From positions 1 to 64,000 of the forward strand of contig NZ_BPQX01000010.1 in the NCBI RefSeq assembly GCF_022179525.1: DNA of 64,000 nucleotides, in the 5' to 3' direction. Below the pieces are notes generated by a model. It saw only the letters and a program-made list of their open reading frames with translations, searched no databases and was not told the DNA's origin. Shown one piece after another: positions 18,787 to 27,016 of the stretch. The position numbers were made by a program, and so were the translations under genes. The stretch comes from Methylobacterium persicinum (GTDB lineage: Bacteria; Pseudomonadota; Alphaproteobacteria; Rhizobiales; Beijerinckiaceae). Each line of letters starts with the position of its first letter. Within the stretch, counting starts at the first letter, position 1.

Positions 18787-19596
18787 ATGTCCTACGTGAA
18801 GATTCTGGTGGCCGTCGACCTGTCCGGCGCGGCCCCTGCCCGGGTCAGGCTGGCCGCGGGCCTGACGCAGCGGTTCGAGGCGATCCTCACCGGGGCCGCG
18901 GCCCGGAAGGTCCCGGCCCCCGTCCTCGTCAGCGACATCTACGATGCCCAGCAGCAGGAGGAGCGCAACCGCGAGGCCGTGCGGGCCGAGCTGGAGCGCG
19001 CCCGGGAGGTCTTCGTTCGCAACGCCGAGGGGGCGTTCGACACCGAGTGGCGGGGCGCCTATGCCGGCCCGGTGACGCATCTCGTCGGCCTCGCCCGGGC
19101 CGCCGACCTCGTGGTCATCGGGCAGGAGACCGACGAGGACGACCGCGACCCCCTCCGGGTGGCGTCGGGCCCCGTCCTCATGGAGGCCGGCCGGCCTGTG
19201 CTCGTCGTCCCCAAGCAGGTTGACCGCCTACGGGCCTCGCGCATCGTGGTGGCCTGGAAGGACACCGTGGAGGCTCGCCGCGCCGTCTCCGGCGCCCTCG
19301 GCTTCATCCGCCACGCAGATCAGGTCTTCGTCGCCGTGGTCGGCGACAGTATCCGCGCCGAGGGAGCCGAGGAGGTGGCGGCCCACCTTGCCCGGCATGG
19401 CGCCGCGGTGACGACCCATCGGCTTCAGGACCGGAAGGGGGCGGCCGACGAGATCCTCGATTTCGCCCGGCGCCAGGACGCCGACCTCCTGGTGCTCGGC
19501 GCCTACGGCCATTCCCGCCTGAGGGAATGGGCATTCGGCGGCGTGACCCGCGACCTGATCGGACGCAGCCCGGTCTGCTGCCTGATGAGCCACTAG
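18787..19596 (+). CDS. Universal stress protein, tandem UspA domains
   Basis: A 269-residue protein of two UspA-type alpha/beta domains. The first starts with MSYVKILVAVDLSG; the second starts near SRIVVAWKDTVEA and ends GAYGHSRLREWAFGG, a near match to the G-x2-G-x9-G nucleotide-binding motif. The start was set at 18787 because GGTGGAG lies 6 nt upstream; ATGs at 18781 and 18766 are less well placed. It resembles the usp on the far side of the FNR gene, and both follow the same FNR-like box. Confidence 0.9.
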   Translation: MSYVKILVAVDLSGAAPARVRLAAGLTQRFEAILTGAAARKVPAPVLVSDIYDAQQQEERNREAVRAELERAREVFVRNAEGAFDTEWRGAYAGPVTHLVGLARAADLVVIGQETDEDDRDPLRVASGPVLMEAGRPVLVVPKQVDRLRASRIVVAWKDTVEARRAVSGALGFIRHADQVFVAVVGDSIRAEGAEEVAAHLARHGAAVTTHRLQDRKGAADEILDFARRQDADLLVLGAYGHSRLREWAFGGVTRDLIGRSPVCCLMSH

Positions 19597-19632
19597 AGCC
19601 CATGCCCGGCCCCTCGCCGGCCGGAACGGGGT

Positions 19633-20370
19633 TCAACCGGCGGCGAGGGATTCGAGGCGCGCCTCGTCGCGCACGCGCACGCCGCCGGGGACGATGAGGA
19701 TGGTCCTCTCCCGGTCGAAGCGGGTGAGCATGCGGCTCACGGTCTCGATGGTGAGGCCGAGATGGTCGGCGATGTCCTGCCGGCCCATCGGCAGTTCCAG
19801 GGTCACCGAATCGCGGCCGATCCGGGCGTAGCGCTCCCGCAGGCCGACGAGGAAGCGTGCGACCTTCTCCTCGGCGGTCCGACGGCCGAGCAGCATCATC
19901 TGGTCCTGGGCCAGGGAGAGTTCGTAGCCCGCCCGCTCATGGAGCCGTTGCAGCAGGTGCGGCTTGCCGGCCACCAGGGCCTTGAACCCGGTCCGCTCGA
20001 ACCGGCACAGGCTGGTGGGGACGAGCGCTTCGGCGGTGACCGTGAAACGGTCCGGGAGGGCGAGGCCCAGGAAATCGCCGACGAGGGCGAATCCCATGAC
20101 GTGGCGGCGCCCGTCCGGCAGCAGGCGCGACAGGCGGATTGCCCCGTCCGTGACGTTGTAGACCGCCATGGCCTCGTCGTCCTGTGCGAAGAGCGCCTGA
20201 CGGGGACCGATGGTCATTTGCCGGCTCAGCGCCTCGAGCTCTTCCAGCTCCTCGGTGGTGAGGGCGGCGCAGACGCTGAACAGGCGCGCCTTGCAATCCT
20301 GGCACCCTTCGGCCGGCCGTCCGTGATGGCAGGCATGGGCTTGGGCGGTCTTGGAATCCGAGGCGATCAT
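19633..20370 (-). CDS. FNR/FnrN-type oxygen-responsive transcriptional regulator
   Basis: A 245-residue CRP/FNR-family regulator. Cys23, Cys26 and Cys34 (C-x2-C-x7-C) plus Cys122 give the ligand set of an oxygen-labile [4Fe-4S] cluster. A cyclic-nucleotide-like sensor fold follows, and the C-terminal helix-turn-helix reads GRQDIADHLGLTIETVSRML with the E-x2-S-R residues that contact TTGAT. It should dimerise and bind DNA when oxygen is low. No FNR box was seen before its own start. Its likely nearest targets are the two flanking usp genes. Confidence 0.9.
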   Translation of the reverse strand: MIASDSKTAQAHACHHGRPAEGCQDCKARLFSVCAALTTEELEELEALSRQMTIGPRQALFAQDDEAMAVYNVTDGAIRLSRLLPDGRRHVMGFALVGDFLGLALPDRFTVTAEALVPTSLCRFERTGFKALVAGKPHLLQRLHERAGYELSLAQDQMMLLGRRTAEEKVARFLVGLRERYARIGRDSVTLELPMGRQDIADHLGLTIETVSRMLTRFDRERTILIVPGGVRVRDEARLESLAAG

Positions 20371-20744
20371 CGGCGCCGACTTTCCGTCTCGCGCGTGGTC
20401 TGCCCGCCCGCCGCAATGGCATGGGGTAAGACCCGAAGACTTGGCGCGCAGTGGGAAGACTACTGCGGATGACTGCGCACGCCAATGGTTCCCGCATCTG
20501 CGCGGCCCGTACTTTCGAACCAGCCCGTCGCTCGGGCTGAGGGTGCCCTAAAGCCGTGATCGAACGAGGCAGTTCAGCCCGCGTCCTCCGGACCTTTCCC
20601 TCATCCTGAGGTGCGGCGGAGCCGCCTCGAAGGAGGGCTCCAGGGATCGCAGCGCTGTCGGGACCTCACCTTCGAGGCCCGCCAGAGCAGGCACCTCAGG
20701 ATGAAGTGGGGGTGAGGGCCCACCCCATCTGAACGGCAGTGGCC
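20371..20744. other. Intergenic region between fnr-type and usp genes
   Basis: This 374-nt stretch contains the fnr-type gene's promoter region and a family A palindrome about 40 nt past the stop of the second usp gene. ORFs here are short and unsupported. No FNR-like box was found. Confidence 0.55.
20599..20706. repeat. Dispersed palindromic element, family A copy 3
   Basis: The outer arms are CCTCATCCTGAGGTGC and GCACCTCAGGATGAAG, which differ by one base from perfect. Inner arms contain GCCTCGAAGGAG and CACCTTCGAGGC. It lies just after the usp stop at 20745, read on the minus strand. Confidence 0.85.
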
Positions 20745-21560
20745 CTAGTGACTCAGCAGGCACGCGATGGGGCAGGCGCGGAGCAGGTCGCGGGTGACGC
20801 CGCCGAACACCCATTCCCGCAGGCGGGAATGGCCGTACGCGCCGGCCACGAGGAGGTCGGCCGCATGCTCGCTCGCCATATCGACGAGCGCCTCGGCGGC
20901 ACCGGCGCCGTCGCGGTCCGTGCGCGCCGCGACAGCAGGGATGCCCCGGGCCTCCAGGGCGCGGACGAGGAACAGGGCCTCATCGACGGCCCGCCCGGGC
21001 GAGACCGTGCAGACGACGACCCGGGAGGCCCGTTGCAGGAACGGCATCGCATCGGCCACCGCCCGCCGGGCCTCGCGGGTGTTCTTCCAGGCGATCGCCA
21101 CACGGCTCGCCTCGATATGGTCCACCCCCGCGGGGGCGACGAGGACCGGGCGCCCGAGGTCCATCACGGCCTCGGCCGAGGGGATGGCGAACCGGGCCGC
21201 CGGCGTATCCGCCGCGGACCGGCCGATCACCACGAGGTCCGCGGCGACGGCCTGGGCGAGGAGGAAGGCCAGGGGATCCTCGATGTCCGAGCGCCACGCG
21301 AGGCGGCTGCGGCCCGCCGCCTCCTGCTCGAACAGGGTATGGGCCTGCCTCAGCCGGTCGAGGCAGAGTTCGTGGAGCACCGGTAGCACGAAGGGACCGC
21401 CCGATCCGGGATCGGCGGAGAAGACAGCGTAATCGGGCCGCTCGGCCGCGATCCCCACCAGCCCCGCTCCGAACAGGTCCGCGAGATGCGCCGCAAGCCT
21501 GACGCGGGGGCGGGACTCCTCCTCCGGATCGACCGCCACCATGATGTGTGCGTAATCCAC
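20745..21560 (-). CDS. Universal stress protein, tandem UspA domains
   Basis: A 271-residue protein with two UspA-like domains, the first beginning MDYAHIMVAVDPEEE and the second near VAIAWKNTREARRAV. The end, GAYGHSRLREWVFGGVTRDLL, is nearly the same as in the usp at 18.8 kb, so the two are probably paralogues. It is transcribed towards the fnr-type gene and preceded by an FNR-like box about 60 nt from its start. Possible roles are survival of oxygen limitation or respiratory stress. Confidence 0.9.
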   Translation of the reverse strand: MDYAHIMVAVDPEEESRPRVRLAAHLADLFGAGLVGIAAERPDYAVFSADPGSGGPFVLPVLHELCLDRLRQAHTLFEQEAAGRSRLAWRSDIEDPLAFLLAQAVAADLVVIGRSAADTPAARFAIPSAEAVMDLGRPVLVAPAGVDHIEASRVAIAWKNTREARRAVADAMPFLQRASRVVVCTVSPGRAVDEALFLVRALEARGIPAVAARTDRDGAGAAEALVDMASEHAADLLVAGAYGHSRLREWVFGGVTRDLLRACPIACLLSH

Positions 21561-21895
21561 TGTCGCCTCCTCCGTCCGGGGCCGGACGGTGGCATCCTGC
21601 GCCGGGGGCGGCGCGGTGCCTTGATCCAGCGCAACCGATGGGGCTCGACCGTGCGAGGCGGATCCGGCAAGGAAGGTCCATCCGCAGACTCTGCGCGGAC
21701 GGGCATGATCCCGACGCGGAAGCTTGGCCCGTATATTGCCGTTCGCGGTCGAACCGGCGTGCGTCGGTTAGGTTAAGGCCCGAATTTTGGGGCCGGATGC
21801 GACGTTGTTCTGTTAAAGAACGGCCACGACCGATGGACCGTGGGGTTGCAACGTCCCCGGTTGGTAGATCAGCAGCGTGAGACAGGAACGTGCCG
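21561..21895. other. Divergent intergenic region, usp and manC
   Basis: A 335-nt region holding the FNR-like box of the minus-strand usp gene and, on the plus strand, the manC leader. A moderately AT-rich patch (GTATATTG near 21730) could be a -10 region for manC, without a convincing -35. No gene was recognised. Confidence 0.5.
21621..21634 (-). promoter_or_regulatory. FNR-like box upstream of usp at 21560
   Basis: TTGATCCAGCGCAA on the plus strand reads TTGCGCTGGATCAA on the minus strand, identical to the box at 18439-18452 and in the same orientation relative to its gene. Identity of all 14 bases between two separate promoters makes chance unlikely. Confidence 0.65.
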
Positions 21896-23338
21896 ATGTC
21901 AGGTGAAACCACGGACCTCATCCATCCGGTCATCCTGTGCGGCGGCTCCGGCACGCGCCTGTGGCCGGCCTCCCGGGAGAGCTTCCCGAAGCAGTTCATT
22001 CCCCTCGCCGAGGCGCATCGCTCCTCATTCCAGGCGACCGCCGCCCGGGTGACCAACTCCAACGTCTTCGCCCGGCCGACGGTGATCACCGCCAACGATG
22101 CCCGGTTCATCGTCGCCGAGCAGCTCGCCCAGGCGGGGCTGGCAGCCGACATCCTGCTCGAGCCCGCCCGGCGCGATTCGGCGGCGGCCGTGGCCATCGC
22201 CGCCCTCCACGCCGCCGCCCACCAACCGGACGCCCTGGTCCTGATCCTGGCCGCCGACCACGTCGTGGGCGACGACGACGCCTTCGCCGCCGCGGTGCAG
22301 GCCTGCAGCCTCGGGGCGAAGGCCGGGCACATCATGACGCTCGGCATCATGCCGACCTCCCCGGCCACCGCCTACGGCTACATCCAGCCGGGGGATCCCC
22401 TGCCCGGCGCGGCGGGCCAGGCCGGGGCACGGGTGGTCCAGCGCTTCCTGGAGAAGCCCGATGCTGCCCGCGCCGAGGGTCTCATCGCCGAAGGCGCCCT
22501 GTGGAACAGCGGCTACTTCCTGTTCCGGGCGGACGTGATTCTCGACGAGATGCGCCGCCATGCCCCGGCCGTCCTCGCCGCGGCGCAGGCCTCCCTTTCG
22601 GCCGCCGTCCGCGACCTCGACTTCCTGCGCCTGGACACCGACGCCTTCCTGGCCTCGCCCCAGATCTCCCTCGACTACGCGGTGATGGAGCATACCGACC
22701 GGGCGGCGGTGCTGCCGGTGTCGTTCCCGTGGTCGGACATCGGCACCTGGGGCGCCCTGTGGGAGGTCTCCCAGCAGGATGCAAACGGCAACGCCGTGCG
22801 CGGCCGGGTCGCCCTGCAGGGCACCCGCAACAGCCTTGTGCACAGCGAGGGCGAGTTGCTCACCACCGTGGTTGGCCTGGATGACGTCGTGGTGGTCGCC
22901 ACCTCCGACGCGGTGCTGGTGACGAGCCGCCAGCGCGGCGGCGAGGTGAAGACCCTGGTCGAGCAGCTGCGTGCCCGCTCCGAGCCGGAGGCCGACGCCC
23001 ACCGCCTGATGTACCGCCCGTGGGGCAGCTACCAGCGCATCGATATCGGCTCCCGCTTCCAGGTGAAGCGGATCACCGTGAAGCCGGGGGCACGCCTGTC
23101 CCTGCAGAAGCACTACCACCGGGCGGAGCACTGGGTGGTGGTGCGCGGCACCGCCGAGGTCACGGTGGACGAAAGGGTCTCGCTGGTGCACGAGAACGAG
23201 GCGATCTACCTGCCGATCGGCTGCGTCCACCGGTTGACCAACCCCGGCAAGATCCCCCTCGAACTGATCGAGGTCCAGGTCGGCTCCTACACCGGCGAGG
23301 ACGACATCATCCGCATCGAGGACGTCTACGGCCGCTGA
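21896..23338 (+). CDS. manC: Mannose-1-phosphate guanylyltransferase / mannose-6-phosphate isomerase
   Basis: A 480-residue type II enzyme making GDP-mannose, a precursor for exopolysaccharide, LPS and fucose. LCGGSGTRLWPASRESFPKQ is the pyrophosphorylase signature. The C-terminal cupin isomerase domain is intact (RPWGSYQRIDIG, HYHRAEHWVVVRGTAEVT). The ATG at 21896 has a better-spaced ribosome site than the GTG at 21890. No glycosyltransferases or other GDP-mannose genes adjoin it, so the end polymer is unknown. Confidence 0.94.
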   Translation: MSGETTDLIHPVILCGGSGTRLWPASRESFPKQFIPLAEAHRSSFQATAARVTNSNVFARPTVITANDARFIVAEQLAQAGLAADILLEPARRDSAAAVAIAALHAAAHQPDALVLILAADHVVGDDDAFAAAVQACSLGAKAGHIMTLGIMPTSPATAYGYIQPGDPLPGAAGQAGARVVQRFLEKPDAARAEGLIAEGALWNSGYFLFRADVILDEMRRHAPAVLAAAQASLSAAVRDLDFLRLDTDAFLASPQISLDYAVMEHTDRAAVLPVSFPWSDIGTWGALWEVSQQDANGNAVRGRVALQGTRNSLVHSEGELLTTVVGLDDVVVVATSDAVLVTSRQRGGEVKTLVEQLRARSEPEADAHRLMYRPWGSYQRIDIGSRFQVKRITVKPGARLSLQKHYHRAEHWVVVRGTAEVTVDERVSLVHENEAIYLPIGCVHRLTNPGKIPLELIEVQVGSYTGEDDIIRIEDVYGR

Positions 23339-23363
23339 GGCGCGGACAGGCCGGGCGGCCCGT

Positions 23364-23396
23364 CTCTCCCCCTTCCCGCGAGGCGCAGGGGGAGAG
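23364..23396. terminator. Hairpin after manC, family C copy 2
   Basis: CTCTCCCCC and GGGGGAGAG form a perfect 9-bp stem around a 15-nt loop, 25 nt after the manC stop and just before the convergent amber-interrupted gene. It resembles the hairpin at 9090-9118, and such units are probably shared 3'-end structures. Confidence 0.6.
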
Positions 23397-23406
23397 GGCG
23401 CGCCCC

Positions 23407-23697
23407 TCAGAGCGAGGATCGCCGCCGCCGGATCTCCCGGCGCACCGCGCGCCATCGGGCGCGCTCGCTGCTGTGGCTGCGGTGCCAGGCGGCATGTTCC
23501 TCGCGGAAGGTCCATTCCTCCGGATCCTCGGGATGCCCGCGCATCACCGCGTCGGCGAGAGCCTCGATCTCCCAGCGCGACAGACGGCGCGGGCGGATCC
23601 AAGCGCCGTAGACGAGCCAGCTAAGGCCGCCCCCTAGGGGCAGAACAACTACGGCGAGCTACAATCCGTTGAATATAAACCAGAGCCATGGGGTCAT
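23407..23697 (-). pseudogene. Small membrane protein gene interrupted by an in-frame amber codon
   Basis: The frame opens with an ATG encoding MTPWLWFIFNGL, meets TAG (plus-strand 23659-23661), then continues LAVVVLPLGGGLSWLVYGAW and a charged tail (WTFREEHAAWHRSHSSERAR) to a TGA. Ignoring the TAG, it would be a 96-residue protein with one or two N-terminal membrane helices. The hydrophobic stretch is unbroken across the stop, and the only ATG or GTG after it lies about 38 codons further, past the membrane part. It is therefore a recent nonsense allele, a sequencing error or a read-through gene. It is divergent from an XRE regulator. No family is recognised. Confidence 0.6.
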
Positions 23698-23822
23698 CGC
23701 TCCGAACCCCCCGTGCCCTTTTCAGGATTAGGAACTTATATTACGGATTTTTTCCGAGTCGCAACGGGGTTCTCTTCTGCCGTCGCCGTCTGCCGCGGAA
23801 TGCCCGTCCCCGGAGGTGCGGC

Positions 23823-24152
23823 GTGTCGCTTGTGGTCATTTTTGGAGCGAACCTGCGGCATCACCGGAAGGGGAGGCACCTCACCCAGGCGGCCCTGGCG
23901 GAGATGGTGGGGCTCTCCACGGAGATGATCAGCAAGATGGAGCGGGGCGCGGCGGCCCCCTCCTTCGCGACGATCGAGGTTTTGTCGGAGATCCTGGACC
24001 TTCCGGCCGGCATGTTCTTCGGCGTGGGAACGGCTACGGTGCTCGAGGGCGAGCGGACGCGACTCCTCGGCAAGATCCACACGCGGCTCTCGCGCCTCAA
24101 CGAGGATCAGCTCGTGCGGGCCGACCGGATGCTCGGCGCCCTGGCGGATTGA
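23823..24152 (+). CDS. XRE-family helix-turn-helix transcriptional regulator
   Basis: A 109-residue DNA-binding protein. The HTH occupies residues 8-65: ANLRHHRKGRHLTQAALAEM then GLSTEMISKMERGAAAPSFA, a Cro/CI-type fold. A short alpha-helical tail (LLGKIHTRLSRLNEDQLVRA) may dimerise. The GTG start follows GGAGGTG by a good spacing. It runs divergently from the amber-interrupted membrane gene and might regulate it. An AT-rich patch around 23730-23755 is the likely promoter area. Confidence 0.85.
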   Translation: MSLVVIFGANLRHHRKGRHLTQAALAEMVGLSTEMISKMERGAAAPSFATIEVLSEILDLPAGMFFGVGTATVLEGERTRLLGKIHTRLSRLNEDQLVRADRMLGALAD

Positions 24153-24222
24153 GAAAGCCGGAAGGGGAACGAGGGCGTGGTGCCCCGCCTGCGGGCAAGG
24201 CCAGGTAGGTTCGGATCCATGA

Positions 24223-24297
24223 TGGTGCCGGCGGAGAGGATCGAACTCCCGACCTTCGGTTTACAAAACCGCTGCACTACCGCTGTGCTACGCCGGC
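24223..24297 (-). tRNA. tRNA-Thr (anticodon TGT)
   Basis: On the minus strand the acceptor stem GCCGGCG pairs with CGCCGGC, followed by discriminator A and encoded CCA. The T arm has GTTCGATC. The anticodon stem-loop CGGT-TTTGTAA-ACCG places TGT in the anticodon, reading ACA threonine codons. One stem pair is a G-A mismatch. Confidence 0.93.
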
Positions 24298-24343
24298 CCG
24301 ATGCCCACGGGCTTCCACTTGCTAGCAGCCACGGGGCAGCGGC

Positions 24344-26461
24344 TCAAGCCGTCGCGAGGGTGGCGCGGGCTTGGCCGGGGCGCAGGGTGCCGGTCAGCAG
24401 GTCGACCTGCGCGGCGAGCCGGGCATAGGAGGCCCCCTGGGGCGTCCCCGGCCGCTCGGGCAGGGTCCCGCCCTCGGCCCCCAGGGCCGCAAGGGTCTCG
24501 ACGATCCACGCTTTCCAGGCCGCCGCAACCGGTCCCGCCCCATCCGGGGTGTGGCGCAGGACGGAGAGACGGGCACTGATTCGTCTTAGGGTCGCGTCGG
24601 CGACCATCGCCGCCTCCACCTCCGGGTGGTGCCCGGCCCGGGGCTGCTGCAGCGCCCGGGACAGGGCGGCTTCCAGGTCGTTGAGGGCGAGGCCCGCGTT
24701 CCGGGTCGCCGTGGCGATCATGGCCTCGCGCTCCGCACCCGGGGCAGGCGTCAGGACGGCACGGGCGAACTCGGCATGGGCCGAGAGGGCGCGGCGCAAT
24801 TCCCGCCGGACCTGATCGGGCTCCCAGATGGGCCAGAGGACGAGGCAGCTTCCCACCGCGATCAGGCCGCCGAACACCGTGAAGGCCGCCCGCTCGCCGA
24901 CGATCTCCCACGAGCTGTGGCCGGGCTCCAGCACCTCCACGAGGAGCACCACGAGGGGTGTCAGGCAGGTGACGAAGAAGCCGTAGGAGATCTGCCGGGC
25001 GGAGAAGCCCACGATGCTGAGGACGAGGATGAGAGCCGCCTGCCAGAGGGGCGTCGCGGCATAGTGGGCCAGCACGGCCCCCACGACTCCGCCGAGCACC
25101 GTTCCCCCGATCCGCTCCAGCGCCCGCTGCCATGTGGCCGCGTAGAAGGGCTGCATGGTCAGCACGAGGGTGATCACCAGCCAATGGGCGAAGGTGCCGC
25201 CGTAGCTCAGGGTCCCGGCCAGGGCCGGGGCCGCGACGACGCTCGCCCGGACCGCGTGGCGCAGGTTCGGGGAGGCGGTGGTGAAGTTCTGCACCAGCGG
25301 CGTGAGATAGCGGGCCTGCCAGCCGAGCCGCCCGCCCTCGTCGAGGCCGCCGGGGCGGTACCCGTCGGGCGTCGAGAGCTTGGCGCCGATCCTGACCCGG
25401 CCGACGATCCGCTCGGCGAGGCCCGCAAGGACCGGCTCGGCGGCGAGCCCCTCGCTGGCCCGGACCAGGGCGGGTTCGAGGCGGGCGAGATCGAGGTTCG
25501 CGTCGTCGCGGATCGCCCGGGCGATCACCACGAGCAGCGGGCGCAGGCGCCGGAGGAAGCGCTTGGCCGCATCCCGCTGCTCGGCGGACGGCGCACTGTC
25601 CAAGAGTTCGGTGATGGCGATCAGATGCGAGAAGATCTGCTCGGCGCTTTCCAGCCGCAGCAGGGCCTGAGCGATCCGCTCCGAGACCCGTTCCCGGCTG
25701 CGGGCGAGGTCGAGGATCATTGTCCGGGCCGTCTCGATGGCCGTGCGCACCCCGCGGCGGTGGGCCCGGGCGTGGCCGTCGAAGGCGCTGGTCTCCGGTT
25801 CGGGCAGGGCGGCCAGCCGTTCGAGGTCGCCGACGAGGCGGGCGAGGCCGCGCCAGACATCGGCCACCGCCCTGTGTGCCGGCCGGTAGGGATGGAGGCG
25901 CCAGATGACGAGGGCGAGGAAGGTCGCCCACAACCCCCCGGCCGCGAACATGACGGCGGTAAGCCCGGCCTGGGCCGGGGTCAGCGCCCGGTCCAGGGCG
26001 ATGCAGAGCACGACGACGAGGACGTTGCCCGCGGCCTGGGCCTGGATGCTCCAGACGCGGATATAGGTGCAGGCGAAGATCACCGCGCAGGCGACCGGCA
26101 CGACGAGGGGCAGCCCCAGGGGGCGGATCAGGCCGAGGCCGCCCCAGAGCAGGCCTCCGATGAGGGAGAAGGCCGTGAGCACCCGCAGGCGGACCCGGAC
26201 GGGGCCGCCGGTGTCGCAGAAGCAGGCGAGGTTGGCCGCGAAGGCCATCGACACGAGCGGTGGCCAGTGCACCAGGGCATCGAGGAGGAACACGGCCCCG
26301 AAGGCGAAGCCGGCGCGCACGCCTTCCGAGATCTGGATGCTGCGCAGGTCGAGCCCGATCGGCAGGCGGGCGAGGTCGGCTCCCGGCTGCCCGAGGCTGC
26401 CGCGCCCTTCGCGTCTCCGGCGCGGGCGGGACGGGGGAGCCTGCGGGGACGGGGCGGACAC
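24344..26461 (-). CDS. FUSC-family inner-membrane transporter (aromatic acid exporter-like)
   Basis: A 705-residue protein with the duplicated layout of FUSC/AaeB-type efflux proteins: about six hydrophobic helices in residues 45-170, a long soluble helical region, a second membrane block in residues 375-500 and a C-terminal soluble domain. A GTG at 26461 with AGGAG 5 nt upstream is the likely start. Relatives export hydroxylated aromatic acids or similar anions; no substrate can be assigned. The usual membrane-fusion partner gene is absent nearby. tRNA genes flank it on both sides. Confidence 0.85.
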   Translation of the reverse strand: MSAPSPQAPPSRPRRRREGRGSLGQPGADLARLPIGLDLRSIQISEGVRAGFAFGAVFLLDALVHWPPLVSMAFAANLACFCDTGGPVRVRLRVLTAFSLIGGLLWGGLGLIRPLGLPLVVPVACAVIFACTYIRVWSIQAQAAGNVLVVVLCIALDRALTPAQAGLTAVMFAAGGLWATFLALVIWRLHPYRPAHRAVADVWRGLARLVGDLERLAALPEPETSAFDGHARAHRRGVRTAIETARTMILDLARSRERVSERIAQALLRLESAEQIFSHLIAITELLDSAPSAEQRDAAKRFLRRLRPLLVVIARAIRDDANLDLARLEPALVRASEGLAAEPVLAGLAERIVGRVRIGAKLSTPDGYRPGGLDEGGRLGWQARYLTPLVQNFTTASPNLRHAVRASVVAAPALAGTLSYGGTFAHWLVITLVLTMQPFYAATWQRALERIGGTVLGGVVGAVLAHYAATPLWQAALILVLSIVGFSARQISYGFFVTCLTPLVVLLVEVLEPGHSSWEIVGERAAFTVFGGLIAVGSCLVLWPIWEPDQVRRELRRALSAHAEFARAVLTPAPGAEREAMIATATRNAGLALNDLEAALSRALQQPRAGHHPEVEAAMVADATLRRISARLSVLRHTPDGAGPVAAAWKAWIVETLAALGAEGGTLPERPGTPQGASYARLAAQVDLLTGTLRPGQARATLATA

Positions 26462-26601
26462 GGGGGCTCCTCGGGGCACGTGATGCGGGGTGCGCCCGTG
26501 ACGTGTCGAAATCCGGGCGGACCCGCAAGTCCCGGCTCCGTGACACGGGGCGGTGCCTTGACCGGCGGCGTCCCCCGTGGCTTTTCGGGGCGCCGGCACC
26601 A

Positions 26602-26678
26602 GACTCCGTAGCTCAGCTGGATAGAGCAGCCGCCTTCTAAGCGGCAGGTCGTAGGTTCGAGCCCTACCGGGGTCGCCA
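26602..26678 (+). tRNA. tRNA-Arg (anticodon TCT)
   Basis: GACTCCG pairs with CGGGGTC in the acceptor stem, followed by G and an encoded CCA. The D arm is GCTCAGCTGGATAGAGC, the anticodon stem-loop CCGCC-TTCTAA-GCGG gives TCT (AGA codons), and the T loop is GGTTCGAGC. The structure is complete. Confidence 0.95.
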
Positions 26679-26692
26679 GCCGGGCGCCGCCG

Positions 26693-26890
26693 TCACCGGA
26701 GAGGGAGGCGCTCCTTCGCCCTCGCGAGGCGCGACAGGCAGTAGACCTGCCCGAGGCGCTGGCGGGCGGCCCGGACCGGCGGGGTCTGCCGCTCGGCCTG
26801 CACCGCGTCGATGGTCCGCAGCACCGTTGCGACCGAGCGCTCCAGGCGGTGCTCGGCGGTGAGCGGGTCGATCCGGGTGATATCCAGCAT
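26693..26890 (-). CDS. Small hypothetical protein
   Basis: A 65-residue basic, largely helical protein starting MLDITRIDPLTAEHRLERSV, with GAGGGA 6 nt before the ATG. A GTG start 14 codons upstream is possible but lacks a good ribosome site. It ends 15 nt from the convergent tRNA-Arg and lies 126 nt downstream of nothing on its strand except the zwf-side gap. No domain is recognised; reality is supported by codon pattern and ribosome site only. Confidence 0.5.
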   Translation of the reverse strand: MLDITRIDPLTAEHRLERSVATVLRTIDAVQAERQTPPVRAARQRLGQVYCLSRLARAKERLPLR

Positions 26891-27016
26891 GGCCAGTCCC
26901 TCGTACCACGCCGGGGCCATCGGCGCGGACACACTCTCGGGACGAGGCTTGGCCGGAAAAGGGCAGCTTGGCCGTAAGCGCCACTCCGCCCTGGCGAATG
27001 CTGTGGAGCGGGCCCC

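Noticed and set aside
24626-26611. 661-residue ORF antisense to the FUSC gene
   Set aside because: Shadow of a high-GC gene: low-complexity Arg/Gly/Glu-rich sequence and no recognisable domain.
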